IMG/VR virus record: IMGVR_UViG_3300048904_000313 | Location: 43,551-107,550 of that record | Reading direction: 5' to 3' (one strand) | DNA: 64,000 nucleotides | Origin: a virus | In this document: piece after piece, positions 7,641 through 17,476 of the stretch | How positions within the stretch are numbered: position 1 is the stretch's first letter | Layout: each line of letters opens with the position of its first letter | Program-made: the position numbers and the translations under genes | Notes under the pieces: model-generated | What the model saw: only the letters and a program-made list of their open reading frames with translations | Databases searched by the model: none | Told to the model about the DNA's origin: nothing

Positions 7641-9674
7641 TTACTTGACTCGAGTGAGACGAAGCCAGCTGTCGGTGAGAACGGTGCTGGTGCTCGCGGT
7701 GCCCACGCTGTTGGACACGGTCAACGTGAGGTTGCCGCTCGTGGTGGACATGATGAGCTTGCCCTTGAAGAACGCCATGCGGGTGACACCGCTGGCGAAG
7801 GTGTATGTGTTGGTGCCACCAATCGTCGACTGATAGTCGGCTGCCGCGGTGGTGTCGTTCCACTTCATCGTCGCGCCGGCAGGGCCACTCCATGAGAAGA
7901 CCGTGTTGCCGCTGGTGGCGTTGGAGAAGATCACCGCGGCCTCCACCAGGTAGGTGGCACTGATCTCCGCGGCCAGGGTGAGCTGTGTGGAGGCAACCTG
8001 TGACGTGGTGGTGAACGTCTGGTCGGACGCGGCGATCGCCACCGCGTCGACGATGGAGAACTTGTTCCCGTTCGGCATGTACGCCATCAGCGGGATCGCG
8101 TTGGCCGTCTGCGAGAAGATCACCGTGCCAGCGGTGGGCGGCGACGTGGGCGCCGTGGTGGCGTTGTGCAGCTGGATCTCGCCGGAGCCGTTGTCACCCA
8201 GGGCGGTGGTGGCACCCACCAGGAGCGTGGGACTCACGTAGCCGATGCCGGTGGTGGCTCGACCGGTGAAGACGTCGCGTCCCGCGTTGCCGGGGCCGAT
8301 CTCCTGAGCGCCACTGGCGAGGAGTCGGAAGCGGTCGTTCGTGTCGGCGCCGTTGACGTTGGTGCTGAGAGCCGTGTTGCCGCTGGCACTCGGCTGCGTG
8401 GCGATCTGACCACTGAAGTCCACGCGGGTACGGAAGTTGAAGCGTGAGTTGTTGTCGACCAGGGCGCCACCAGGCGTGTTGGTGAACCAGTTGGTCGACG
8501 CGGCGCTGGTGCCCACGAAGCTGGCGTTGATGAACATCACGTCTTGTCCGGACGCGATGTTGACCGACTGCTGTACGCCGGCGACACCGATGGAGGTGAT
8601 CGGACTGGCGAAGTAGGCGTTGGTCACGGCGCCGAGTGTGGCGCCACTCCAGTTGAGGTCGTAGTTGGAGCCAGCCGCGCCTTGGCCGTTCAGGCTGAAG
8701 AACACGTTGCTCAGGTAGACCGGGCCGCCCGTGCCCTCCACGGAGATGCCGTGGGTGGTGTTGTTGATGATGCGGGAGGTGTCCAGCCGCGTGTGAGTCG
8801 CGCCACCGGTGATCCGCAGGCCGATGGAGCCCTGCTGGATGACGCCACCGGTAATCTGCGTGTTCTGCGGGGAGCCGTTGGGGCCGTCCTCGATGAGCAC
8901 GTTCGGCCCGGTGGAGCCGGGGCCGAGGGCGTCCAGGTTGGTGATGAAGGACGCGGCGGAGTTGCCCTTGATGTGGAGGGCGGAGCCGGTGCCGGCGCTC
9001 AGCCAGACGATCGCGTTCTCCACGAGGACGTCCCAGGAGTCCTCGATGCGGAGGGCGTCCAGGTTCGCGGACGCGCCGCTGGTGACGCCGCCAAACGCCA
9101 CGGTCACGTCGGTGACGGTCGCGTTCATCTGGTAGCCCTGGGTGGTGTTGCCCAGGAACTTGAAGCCGGCCGCGCACTGGTTCGCGTAGAGTTGGCTGAG
9201 CTGGGTGCCGCGTGGGTTCGAGGTGGAACTGGCTGTCGTGGACTGCGCGTTGACGCACCAGCCGTTGATGAAGTCGAACGTGACGCGGTTGACCTTGGTG
9301 CGACGGACACCGGTGATCCGGATGGCGTCGGCTACGGGGTTGGAGGTCGTCGTGGAGCTGGCGCCGTAGAACGAGAGGTCTCGGACCTGGCAGTTGTCGC
9401 CGGTGAAGGTGATCACTGCGGCGCCGGTGAAGCTGGCACCGATCATCAGCTTGGAGTTGTCGAGGCTCTCACCCACGAGTGTCACGTCGTCGGCGGTGAC
9501 CGTCAGCCCCACGCTGTTGAGCAGGTAACTGTTCGCGGTGGAGGGGAAGAACACCGCCTTGCCAGCGGTCTGCGCCGCGGTGATCGCCGCCTGGATCGCC
9601 GTGGTGTCGTCGGTGACGCCGTCTGCGACGGCTCCGTAGTCCTGTGGCGTGATGTAGCCGACCAGGTATGGCAT
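7641..9674 (-). CDS. tailspike with pectate-lyase-like beta-helix
   Basis: 677 residues. The N-terminal phrase ITPQDYGAVADGVTDD followed by TTAIQAAITAA is the classic lead-in of right-handed parallel beta-helix proteins (pectate lyase 3 superfamily). Residues about 30-400 show repeated short beta strands with stacking Asn/Val/Ile. The remainder is a beta-rich C-terminal region that may trimerise or cleave glycans. Probable role: binding or degrading host surface polysaccharide. The catalytic residues cannot be assigned from sequence alone. Confidence 0.85.
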   Translation of the reverse strand: MPYLVGYITPQDYGAVADGVTDDTTAIQAAITAAQTAGKAVFFPSTANSYLLNSVGLTVTADDVTLVGESLDNSKLMIGASFTGAAVITFTGDNCQVRDLSFYGASSTTTSNPVADAIRITGVRRTKVNRVTFDFINGWCVNAQSTTASSTSNPRGTQLSQLYANQCAAGFKFLGNTTQGYQMNATVTDVTVAFGGVTSGASANLDALRIEDSWDVLVENAIVWLSAGTGSALHIKGNSAASFITNLDALGPGSTGPNVLIEDGPNGSPQNTQITGGVIQQGSIGLRITGGATHTRLDTSRIINNTTHGISVEGTGGPVYLSNVFFSLNGQGAAGSNYDLNWSGATLGAVTNAYFASPITSIGVAGVQQSVNIASGQDVMFINASFVGTSAASTNWFTNTPGGALVDNNSRFNFRTRVDFSGQIATQPSASGNTALSTNVNGADTNDRFRLLASGAQEIGPGNAGRDVFTGRATTGIGYVSPTLLVGATTALGDNGSGEIQLHNATTAPTSPPTAGTVIFSQTANAIPLMAYMPNGNKFSIVDAVAIAASDQTFTTTSQVASTQLTLAAEISATYLVEAAVIFSNATSGNTVFSWSGPAGATMKWNDTTAAADYQSTIGGTNTYTFASGVTRMAFFKGKLIMSTTSGNLTLTVSNSVGTASTSTVLTDSWLRLTRVK

Positions 9675-10435
9675 CAGTTGACCCCCGTGAGGAATCCGCC
9701 GGTGTACGAGAGCGTACGTGAGCTGGTGAAGCTGCCGTTCCCGGTCTGGTCTGTGGTGTACTCGTCGATCGTGGTGAGCTCGTTGGTGCCGTCGTAGCCG
9801 TACTTCGTCCAGCGCGCGCCGCTGTCCTCCACCAGGTAGGTCATCAGGCTGCCGCCCGTCGACGTCTGGTCGTAGACGCGGTACATGAAGCCGAAGGTCT
9901 GATCGGTCCAGGCGACGAAGTCGGGCGAGATGGAGCCACCGCTGGTCTGGTTGTTGTTCTGCCAGACGTAGTAGCTGGTGCTCGTGCCAGCAGCGTTGAC
10001 GACGACGTGATAGGAGGTGCTTGAGGACAGCCCTGTGACCGGTAGAGGCACGACGACCCAGAAGCCTGACGAGTATACCGAGGTCTCCGAGACGGTAGCG
10101 CTCGCGAGGGCTGAGCCGATCGGCTCACCGCCGGCGTCGGCGTAGATCCCCACGGTCAACGGGTCGATGACGTTGGTGATCGCCGAGCCACCCACGACGC
10201 TGACCTGCACCCAGACCTCGCTGATCGTGGTCTGGGTGGCGGTGGTCTGAAACTGCTGCGAGAGGTACTGAGCCTCGGTCGTGGTGTAGACGCCGGTGCC
10301 GGTCGACTGGCCAGCGGTGAGGACGGCGCTGTCGAAGATCGCGGTGGCGCTATGTGGCACCAGGGACTGGTTGACGCCACCCGCGTTACCGGGACCACCC
10401 ACCACCGCCGCCTTGTAGACGGGGATCTCGGTCAC
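9674..10435 (-). CDS. minor tail protein, paralogue of 6885-7631
   Basis: 253 residues, start shared closely with the end of the gene at 10437. Body is Thr/Ser-rich beta sheet; the segment VVPLPVTGLSSSTSYHVVV matches VIPMPVTGLTASTTYWIVL in the paralogue, and both end with an SxRxLxYxGGxxTxV pattern. Overlaps the tailspike start by one base. Likely a baseplate or fibre-adaptor component. Confidence 0.7.
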   Translation of the reverse strand: MTEIPVYKAAVVGGPGNAGGVNQSLVPHSATAIFDSAVLTAGQSTGTGVYTTTEAQYLSQQFQTTATQTTISEVWVQVSVVGGSAITNVIDPLTVGIYADAGGEPIGSALASATVSETSVYSSGFWVVVPLPVTGLSSSTSYHVVVNAAGTSTSYYVWQNNNQTSGGSISPDFVAWTDQTFGFMYRVYDQTSTGGSLMTYLVEDSGARWTKYGYDGTNELTTIDEYTTDQTGNGSFTSSRTLSYTGGFLTGVN

Positions 10436-10436
10436 G

Positions 10437-10961
10437 TCACACCCCCGCGAGGCTGAAGGACACCTGGAGCAGCAGCGTGTTCGCGGTGTTGAAGCTGACC
10501 GTGGGGCTGAACGTCCAGTGATCCATCATCGTGCCAGCGCCAGCGGTGCTCGTGGCCAGGGCGAAGACGCCGGCCTCGGTGATCGTCTGGTTCGCCGTGG
10601 GCTGCGGGAAGTAGAACTGCCACGTGATCTGCGCGTCGAGAGACGGGGTGGCCGGCACTGAGGCACCGGCACCCACCTGGACGCGACCATACTCGGTGAA
10701 GAGAGCGACGTCGGACGCTGCCACCGTGCCGGCACCGGTGCCGATGGCTCCCCAGAGTGGGGTGAGGTACGTGCCGCTGGTGACGCCGAGGTCGCCCGCG
10801 ATGTCCTGGATGCCGGACCAGACCAGGGCAGCGGCCATGACGGTCAGTCCGTTGGTGCAGACGACGTTGTCGCCCTCACGGTGATCCACGACGTTGCCGT
10901 CGAGGTCGAACGTGGTGATCGACAGCCGGCCGTGGATGCTGAGAGCGCTCTTCAGCTCCAT
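10437..10961 (-). CDS. minor tail protein
   Basis: 174 residues from an ATG at 10961 (MELKSALSIHGRLSITTFD). Longer in-frame ORF to 11306 exists but its extra N-terminus has shadow-like composition. Contains phrases such as LFTEYGRVQVGAG and ITEAGVFALATS that are typical of a recurring phage tail protein type. It overlaps the preceding 74-residue gene by ten bases. No enzymatic motif. Confidence 0.65.
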   Translation of the reverse strand: MELKSALSIHGRLSITTFDLDGNVVDHREGDNVVCTNGLTVMAAALVWSGIQDIAGDLGVTSGTYLTPLWGAIGTGAGTVAASDVALFTEYGRVQVGAGASVPATPSLDAQITWQFYFPQPTANQTITEAGVFALATSTAGAGTMMDHWTFSPTVSFNTANTLLLQVSFSLAGV

Positions 10962-11176
10962 ACGAAGGTCCCCCAGGTGGCGTTGTCCCAGGTGGCGGTG
11001 GAGGCCGTCACCGGGGTAGCGGTGGCTGAGTCCGTGGCCGTCATCGCCTCGTCCGCCTCCGCGAAGGTGCCGAAGCCGGTCACCGCCTGCGAGCCGGTCA
11101 TGTCGGTGATCTGCTGGTTCATCGTGCCGAGCACGTCGACCAGGGTGTACGGTCGGAAGACGCCACCTGACGCCAC
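10952..11176 (-). CDS. small tail-region protein
   Basis: 74 residues (MASGGVFRPYTLVDVLGTMN ...), Thr/Ala-rich, ending with Trp-containing WDNATWGTFVWS. No family recognised. It lies between the tail hub protein and a minor tail protein in the same operon with a short overlap, so it is probably a virion or assembly component. Confidence 0.6.
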   Translation of the reverse strand: MASGGVFRPYTLVDVLGTMNQQITDMTGSQAVTGFGTFAEADEAMTATDSATATPVTASTATWDNATWGTFVWS

Positions 11177-11187
11177 GGTGAGCCTCC

Positions 11188-12588
11188 CTAGATCCTGACG
11201 CTGGTGATCTGCATCTGACGGTAGCCACCCGGTACGAAGGTGATGCTGTTGCCGGTGCAGAGGAACTTCTCGTTGGTGAGACCCCAGCTGTAGTTGTTCT
11301 CCGCATCCGGGATGAACTTGTTCGTCACCTTGAACGTCTCACCCGACCTCACCCAGCCGTACCAGTCTTCCGTGGTGTTGAACGTGAAGCGTTCCGGGGC
11401 GAAGGCGTACTCCGTCCGCTCACGCATGGCCCGAGCCAGGGCCATGGGAACGGTCGTCAACGTGGTGTCGTTGATGTACTCCTCGAAGATGCCACGGTTC
11501 GGTCCGTTGTACAGCGTCTGAGAGCCGTGATCGTTGGCTTGAGCCACGACTGGGACCTCGTAGTTGTACCATATCTTGAGAACCACGCCAGACCCAGGTG
11601 CCGCACCGGTGGTGATGAGGAACCACTGACCGATCGTGTTCTGGATCGCCTGCCACGTGCCACTGCCGGTCTGGCCGGCCTCCACGACGTTCACGTCGTG
11701 ATGGATGCCGCGGACGTAGAGGGACGGGGTACCGTTGAGCGTGTACCGCAGCGGCCAGCTCGTCTGGTTGCCGTTGCCGACGAAGGTGTCGGTGGGCGTC
11801 GTCTTCAGCACGGTGCCGTGACTGATCACCTGGTTGGCGCCCTGGACGAGCACGCGGTTGCGAACCGACGCGCCGTCCCACTCGTAGCTGAAGTTGTCGT
11901 AGGCGATGTGCCCCTGGGTGGAGGAGCCGTTGACCGCGGTGGGCGTGGTGGTGAACGTGACGCCGCTGGCGATCGCGGTGCTGGCGTCGTAGAAGTGCAG
12001 GTTGCGGTTCTCGTCGACGTACCAGCCGTACGGTGTGGACTGGCTCGCCAGGGTGGCGAGCTTGCGCCAGGCGTCGCTGAGAGTCACGTAGTTAAGCACA
12101 AAGCTGGCCAACTGTGGCCCGGGAGCGACGTACCCGCCGTTGCGGATGGTCTTCGCGGTGATGCCACAGTTGGCCGCTTGAGTGAGTCGAACCACGATCT
12201 GGTCCACCGTCAGGCCGATGAACGTGCCGTTGACGATGATGTTGTCGGCGTAGAACGTGTAGTCGGTGCACTTCAGGTCCCACTCGTTGAGCGTGGGACT
12301 CTGCACCACCAGGGTGGGGTCGTTGGCCACCCCGGCGAAGAGCACCTTGTTGAGAGTGTTGTCGGTGAGCTTGACCCGGCTCATCACCGGGACGGAGAAG
12401 TTGGGCGTGCCGGTGGCCTCGTAGTCGTCGACCAGCGGGAAGTTCGCGGTGTCACCCTGACGACCGAAGTTCTGGTTGATCGACATCTGGTTCATGGCAC
12501 CACCCCATGCCAGGTACTTCGTGTAGTCGACCGCGGTGCCGTTGGGCGGGGTGATCGTGAAAGTGAGGTCAGGAGTAGGAACTGCCAT
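11188..12588 (-). CDS. minor tail protein (tail tip hub)
   Basis: 466 residues directly after the tape measure gene (three bases apart), the usual place of the siphovirus distal tail/hub protein. It has a beta-rich body (NQNFGRQGDTANFPLVDD; GWYVDENRNLHFYDA) seen in hub proteins that close the tail tube. The C-terminus (SFVP... style GGYRQMQITSVRI) is compact. The call rests on gene order and general character. Confidence 0.75.
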   Translation of the reverse strand: MAVPTPDLTFTITPPNGTAVDYTKYLAWGGAMNQMSINQNFGRQGDTANFPLVDDYEATGTPNFSVPVMSRVKLTDNTLNKVLFAGVANDPTLVVQSPTLNEWDLKCTDYTFYADNIIVNGTFIGLTVDQIVVRLTQAANCGITAKTIRNGGYVAPGPQLASFVLNYVTLSDAWRKLATLASQSTPYGWYVDENRNLHFYDASTAIASGVTFTTTPTAVNGSSTQGHIAYDNFSYEWDGASVRNRVLVQGANQVISHGTVLKTTPTDTFVGNGNQTSWPLRYTLNGTPSLYVRGIHHDVNVVEAGQTGSGTWQAIQNTIGQWFLITTGAAPGSGVVLKIWYNYEVPVVAQANDHGSQTLYNGPNRGIFEEYINDTTLTTVPMALARAMRERTEYAFAPERFTFNTTEDWYGWVRSGETFKVTNKFIPDAENNYSWGLTNEKFLCTGNSITFVPGGYRQMQITSVRI

Positions 12589-12591
12589 GTC

Positions 12592-15441
12592 TCACATCCT
12601 AATCCGGACGCCACCGGCCGGCAGGATGCGGGTGGCAACCTGCTTGCCGATCTTGTTGACGAGCATGTCCATGTCACGGTCCGACATCACTCGACTGTCT
12701 CGCAGGTCGAAGATGAGCGTGGTGCCGCCTGCCCCACCGGCCATGCCGGGAGCCAGGCCACCAGCGAGGCCGGCCGTAGCCGTGTGACTCAGCGTCATCG
12801 ACTGCCTGGTCTTGGCCGCGTTCATCAGCAGGGTCATGGCCGCCTCGATCTGAGGCTGAGCCTGCTTGATGCCCTGGCTGAGCATCTTGACGATGTTGCG
12901 ACCACCGATCTCAGGCGAGCCACCGCCAGAGAGCGGGCCCTTCTTCGCCGGCGACCAGGGGAGGTGGTCCTTCACCTCGGAGACGACGTCGCCGATGGCG
13001 CTGCCCACGGCGCCGATCATCGACTTGACGCCGTTGATCAGGCCCTTGATGATGTTCTTGCCCGCGTCCCAGAGCAGCGTGCCAGCGTTGGAGAAGAGGT
13101 GCTTGATGAAGTTCCACGTGTCGGTGAGCGCCTGACTGGCGAGCTTCTTGACGTCCTTCCACGCCTTGCCCCAGTGACCGGTGATGAGGTCGAGGATCAC
13201 GCCGATCGTGTTCATGATCAGGTGCATCGCGAACGTGATCGCGTCCTTGATCGCGGTCCAGACGAGCTTGACCGCGTCCTTGATGAGACCCCAGACGACC
13301 TTCCATCCCTGGTAGAGGATGTAGAGAGCGGCCTTCACGAACTCGAACGCGACCTTGGCTTCCGTCTTGATGAACTCGAAGACGAAGTGCCAGACCTGCG
13401 TGATCTCCTTGCTGTGACTGTGCCACCAGTCGGTGAGGTCCTTGATCCGCGCTCGAATCCACTGCAGGACGTTCTCGTTGAACCAGTCAGCAAGGTCCTT
13501 GACACCCTTGACGAGGGCGTCCCACGCGGCCTTGAACTCTTCCTTGTGAGCCTTGAACCAGTCGAAGACCGCGCTGATCGCCTTCTGGACGTACGGCATC
13601 ACGCTCTTGCTGAACCAGTCCACGACCGCGCCAGCGGCCTTCCACGCGGTCACGAACGCGGCCTTGAGGAAGGTGCCGATCTCGTTGACGATCGTGCGGA
13701 AGGTCTTGAAGTGGTTGTAGGCATAGACCACGATCGCCACCAGGGCAGCGATCGCCAGCACCACCAGGGTGACGGGGCTCATCAGCACCTGGACCGCGGC
13801 GGCGAGAGCCCAGACGATGCCGACCAGGAGGCCGAGGCCGATCAGGCTGCCGAGCACGATGGCTGTCAGCTTCTGGTGCTTCTCCACCCAGCCGGCGATC
13901 GGGGTGAGGACCCTGGCGATGGCGCCGGCGATCTTCGTGACGGCTGGCAGCAGAGCTGAGCCGATCGCGATGCCCGCGTTGTGGATGGCCGCCTTGGCCT
14001 TGTCCATCTTGTAGGCCATGGTCTGCTGCAGCTCGGCGAAGCCCTCCACGTGACCACTGGTGTCACCCATCGCCTCGCCGATGCCCTTGACAGCGGCGTT
14101 GGTTCCCTTGGCGTTCTCACCCGTGGTGAGCAGGGCGACCTGCAGGGCAGTGGCGGAACCGGTAAGCTTCTTCAGCGCCTCGTTGTAGGTCTGGCCAACG
14201 TCGCCAGCGCCCTTCTTCGCGGTCTGCGAGAGCCACTGCAGGGTGCCAGCCAGACCGTGCTGGTCGAGGTGCGACTGCACGTCGTGAGCGCTCAGGCCGA
14301 AGAGCTTGAGCTCCTTCGTCATGACGCCAGTCGGGGTGGCCAGGTTGCGCATCGCGTTGGCGATGTTGAACGAGGCACGAGCGGCGGTCATGCCGTGAGC
14401 GGTCATCTGCGAGAGAACGCCGACGACGTCGTTGAGCTTGATGTGATAGGCGCTCGCCATGGGCAGGACGTTGGCCATGGACGAGGCCAGGTTCTGGAAG
14501 TTCGTCTTACCGTAGGACACGCCCTTGATGAGTGCGCTGGTGGCCGTGGTGGCCTTGTCTGCGCTCCAGTGGTAGTCCTGCAGGACGTCGGTGACGGCGT
14601 TCGAGACGGTGGCGAAGTCGGCGCCCTCGATCGCGGCACCCTCAGTGGCGGCGCGCAGCACCTTGAGGCCGGCCGCGCCGTGGTAACCCGCCGACTCGAC
14701 GGTGTACATGCCCTTGGCCGCCTCGTCGGCGGAGACGCCGACCGAGGCGGAGATGTCGAGGATGCCCTTCTTGACGAGGTCCAGGTTGGACTTCGACTCA
14801 CCCGCGCTGGTGACCAGGCGAGTGGTGAGGGTCTGAAAGCTCGTGGCGGCCTTGACCGACTCGTAGGCCACGGCTGCGGCGGCGATGCCGGCGCCCATGG
14901 CAAACTTGCCAGCGGTGCGCATGGCGGTGCCAGCACCTGCCGCGGCGGTGCCCCAGCGACTCGTGGCTGCAGCGCCGCCAGCGGCTGAGGCGGCAGCGGC
15001 GTCAGCCGTGGCTGCCTGGACGCGACTGGCGGCGGCGACCTCTGCGGTCGTCGTGCGCACCATCTTCTGCGCCGCCGCCAGTCGCTCTGCCGCGGCCGAC
15101 TGATTGGACATGGCGACGGCGTCGCCCTCCGCGGAGCGGGCCGCGGCGTCGTTGGCGGCGAGGAGCTCTCGCTCCGCGCCGGCCAGTTCCTGCGTAGCCA
15201 GGGCGAGACGGGACTGAGTGGCGCTGAGGTTGGCTTCCGCGACCTCCAGGGCGTCGGCCCCACTGGCGGTCTGAAGCAGGCTCTCGTCGATCGCTGTGCC
15301 CGCCACGCGGGCGGCCTCAGCCGCCCGCTCAGCGGAGGTGGCGAAGCCGTTGAGGGTCTCGTCGACCCGTTCCATGACTCCGGAGATGCGGTCCTTGGCG
15401 TCAAGGATCGCGAGAATGGTGAACGCCTCAACGCCGGCCAC
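12592..15441 (-). CDS. tape measure protein
   Basis: 949 residues, the longest tail gene, immediately after the tail chaperones. Residues about 10-150 are Ala-rich coiled coil; residues about 180-480 look like the TP901-type phage tail tape measure domain (SVGVSADEAAKGMYTVESAG; NFQNLASSMANVLPMA). A hydrophobic double segment around residues 515-575 (VLGSLIGLGLLVGIVWALAA; LVVLAIAALVAIVVYAY) could insert in the host membrane. The remainder has repeated Trp-rich units (AWDALVKGVKDLADWFN). It sets tail length and helps DNA entry. Family-typical, high confidence. Confidence 0.95.
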   Translation of the reverse strand: MAGVEAFTILAILDAKDRISGVMERVDETLNGFATSAERAAEAARVAGTAIDESLLQTASGADALEVAEANLSATQSRLALATQELAGAERELLAANDAAARSAEGDAVAMSNQSAAAERLAAAQKMVRTTTAEVAAASRVQAATADAAAASAAGGAAATSRWGTAAAGAGTAMRTAGKFAMGAGIAAAAVAYESVKAATSFQTLTTRLVTSAGESKSNLDLVKKGILDISASVGVSADEAAKGMYTVESAGYHGAAGLKVLRAATEGAAIEGADFATVSNAVTDVLQDYHWSADKATTATSALIKGVSYGKTNFQNLASSMANVLPMASAYHIKLNDVVGVLSQMTAHGMTAARASFNIANAMRNLATPTGVMTKELKLFGLSAHDVQSHLDQHGLAGTLQWLSQTAKKGAGDVGQTYNEALKKLTGSATALQVALLTTGENAKGTNAAVKGIGEAMGDTSGHVEGFAELQQTMAYKMDKAKAAIHNAGIAIGSALLPAVTKIAGAIARVLTPIAGWVEKHQKLTAIVLGSLIGLGLLVGIVWALAAAVQVLMSPVTLVVLAIAALVAIVVYAYNHFKTFRTIVNEIGTFLKAAFVTAWKAAGAVVDWFSKSVMPYVQKAISAVFDWFKAHKEEFKAAWDALVKGVKDLADWFNENVLQWIRARIKDLTDWWHSHSKEITQVWHFVFEFIKTEAKVAFEFVKAALYILYQGWKVVWGLIKDAVKLVWTAIKDAITFAMHLIMNTIGVILDLITGHWGKAWKDVKKLASQALTDTWNFIKHLFSNAGTLLWDAGKNIIKGLINGVKSMIGAVGSAIGDVVSEVKDHLPWSPAKKGPLSGGGSPEIGGRNIVKMLSQGIKQAQPQIEAAMTLLMNAAKTRQSMTLSHTATAGLAGGLAPGMAGGAGGTTLIFDLRDSRVMSDRDMDMLVNKIGKQVATRILPAGGVRIRM

Positions 15442-15617
15442 TGTTCGCCCTCCGGTTCGCCGCTTCTTCCTCGCGGTTGGTCAGCTGAATGAAGACGAGG
15501 TAGTCCTCGACCTCAGGCCAGGGGAGCTCCAGAAACTGCTCCAGGGTCAACCCAAGCCTCTTCCACACCTGCTGCCGGAGCCAGAACCTCCCCAGGCTGT
15601 CCAGGTCGGTCTTCCCC
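15428..15617 (-). CDS. tail assembly chaperone C-terminal extension (reached by frameshift)
   Basis: A second frame carries KTDLDSLGRFWLRQQVWKRL and VEDYLVFIQLTNREEEAANR, which looks like real protein and stops at 15428, but has no good start of its own. It overlaps the end of the upstream chaperone ORF. Changing from the upstream frame to this one at the G run (cccc on the plus strand, 15614-15617; GAC GGG GAA on the mRNA) needs a +1 (or -2) shift. This is the familiar G/GT arrangement of siphoviruses just before the tape measure. The exact slip site is an inference. Confidence 0.65.
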
Positions 15618-16010
15618 GTCCGTACGCTCGTCATCGCCTTCGTCACGAAACTGGCGCTGATCAGCCGCCGTACGCGGTGCGTTGGACTTGTCCACAATCT
15701 GCCAGAGCTCGTCGAAGACGGGCCCCGGCAGGCGCTGGATGCTCTGGATGTTGATCGGCCAGACGCGGCCATTGTCGTCGTCGAGGTTCCAGTCCTTGAC
15801 CGACGCCAGCAGCATCGCCTGGCGGTAGCCGACGACGTCCATCTTCATGAGGACGTCACCGCCGTTGATCTGCTGGCGGCCCATGAGCTCGTTCTCGGCC
15901 TTCTGCCGAGCGCCCTGGGAGAGGATCTCTCGAAGCTCCACCCAGTACCCTCGCTCGGGGTCGCCTACCGGGACCCGCGTGGTGCCATCATAGGCAGAGA
16001 GAAAGCCCAT
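15513..16010 (-). CDS. tail assembly chaperone (upstream, unshifted form)
   Basis: 165-residue ORF starting MGFLSAYDGTTRVPVGDP between the major tail protein and the tape measure. Residues about 1-125 read as genuine protein; beyond DDERTDGED the translation turns into low-quality Pro/Gly/Ala sequence, consistent with most of the functional product shifting frame near 15614. The protein would bind the tape measure and guide tube assembly, and is not in the mature virion in related phages. Confidence 0.75.
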   Translation of the reverse strand: MGFLSAYDGTTRVPVGDPERGYWVELREILSQGARQKAENELMGRQQINGGDVLMKMDVVGYRQAMLLASVKDWNLDDDNGRVWPINIQSIQRLPGPVFDELWQIVDKSNAPRTAADQRQFRDEGDDERTDGEDRPGQPGEVLAPAAGVEEAWVDPGAVSGAPLA

Positions 16011-16033
16011 GGCCGCCTCTTTCTTCGTCGTCG

Positions 16034-17476
16034 TCAGTACGGCAGGTAGACCGAGTTGGTCACCGTGGCCTGGATGGTGAACTGCGTGTTCCCCGACAGT
16101 GGCCGCGTCGCCTCGTAGGTGAGGTTGGACATGACCACGTCCTCCATCTTGATGTCGTTCGCGTACTTGTCGAGAACGACCTGTGGCAGGAACACCGTAA
16201 TCGTACCACCGCTGGCGGGGTGAACGAGGGAGAACTGCAGCTGACCCAGGGTGCCGTTCGCCATGCGGTTGAAGTCACCGTACGTGGCGTCGTTCAGCGA
16301 CGAGAACACCAGGTCGATGGCGCCGTTGGTGTGCAGCGTCACCGGCGTGATGAACGACGGTCCGTGGAAGTTGGAGTAGGTGTACGTCTCCTTCAGACCG
16401 TTGTTGATGGCGATCGTGGTGTTGCTGACCTCGGTCCGCAGCGAGCCGAAGACGTTGAGGTTCGCCTCCGCGAAGACGAACGGCAGCTCGTTGGCGATGG
16501 TGATCGCCGTGGGCGTGTTGAGCACGTTGACCGAGCGGCCGGTGCACTCCACGCTGATGTCGACCGGGGTGTTGCCGACCGGTGCCTTCATGTCGAACTT
16601 GCCCACGCGACAGCCAGCGAACTGCAGCGACTGGAACGAGCCGATGTTCTTCTCCACCGTCAGCGAGGGCAGGGTGTTCTGCTCGTTGAGGGTGTGAGTG
16701 AACGGGCCCGTGGCCACAAGCTCAACGACGGCCTCGCCACTGGCGTGAGCGTACGTGAGCGCCTGGTCCAGGGTGAGAACCGAGCCGGCGACGTTGGTGA
16801 TCTTCCGGACCTCAGAGGTCTTGGCACCGGAGACCGTGTTGGCGTCGATCTGGATGATGTCGTTCTGGGTGAGACCCGTGGCCGACGTGACCGTGATCGA
16901 GGTGGCGGTTGCGATCGAGGGCGCGCTCAGGGTCGTGCCGGTCGCGGTCGTTGCCGCCACGCCGCTGGCGTGAGCGTAGAAGAACGCGTCCGAGAGCGTG
17001 ATCACCGCGCCGGCGACACTCGCGACGCGACGCGCCTCCTGGTTGCCGTTCGTGTCCACGATGATCGTCTGGCCGGCCACGAAGCCGGTGCCGGAGGTCA
17101 GCGTGATCGTGGTGGCACCGGCCGTGTAGGGGCTGGCGACGGTGGTCGTCGTGGGCGTCAGGGGAACACCGTAGACGCCCCAGCCCGTGATCGCGTCCGC
17201 GCCGACGGCGGCCGACATGACCTGCATGGCGTTGGAGGGGAAGAGAGGGCCGTTGATCGTGCCCTGGAACTTCGCCTCACCGTAGAGGTTGTAGACCTGC
17301 AGGTCGCGCAGACCCTGCATCAGGTGTGGCGAGAACCAACCCGGGTTCTCCTCCATGGTGTTGGACACCATGGGAAGATACGTGTTGGCCGCCACAGCGG
17401 TGCCGAAAACGGTCTCCTTCGCGAACCCGGTCGCGGAGAGAGACCCGTACTTCTCAGTGATCGTTGGGTACGCCAC
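16034..17476 (-). CDS. major tail tube protein with two inserted beta modules
   Basis: 480 residues, longer than usual major tail proteins, located just before the chaperones. Residues about 1-110 and 260-480 form the likely tube fold. In between are two copies of an approximately 55-residue module (TTITLTSGTGFVAGQTIIVD ... FYAHASG, and TSITVTSATGLTQNDIIQID ... TYAHASG). The same module type occurs in the 158-residue protein at 21298-21774. These extra modules probably decorate the tail surface. Position and composition support the call; the fold was not computed. Confidence 0.85.
   Translation of the reverse strand: MAYPTITEKYGSLSATGFAKETVFGTAVAANTYLPMVSNTMEENPGWFSPHLMQGLRDLQVYNLYGEAKFQGTINGPLFPSNAMQVMSAAVGADAITGWGVYGVPLTPTTTTVASPYTAGATTITLTSGTGFVAGQTIIVDTNGNQEARRVASVAGAVITLSDAFFYAHASGVAATTATGTTLSAPSIATATSITVTSATGLTQNDIIQIDANTVSGAKTSEVRKITNVAGSVLTLDQALTYAHASGEAVVELVATGPFTHTLNEQNTLPSLTVEKNIGSFQSLQFAGCRVGKFDMKAPVGNTPVDISVECTGRSVNVLNTPTAITIANELPFVFAEANLNVFGSLRTEVSNTTIAINNGLKETYTYSNFHGPSFITPVTLHTNGAIDLVFSSLNDATYGDFNRMANGTLGQLQFSLVHPASGGTITVFLPQVVLDKYANDIKMEDVVMSNLTYEATRPLSGNTQFTIQATVTNSVYLPY

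Noticed and set aside
11527-13959. An 810-codon plus-strand frame opposite tape measure and hub genes
   Set aside because: Same reason: antisense shadow of strongly supported tail genes.
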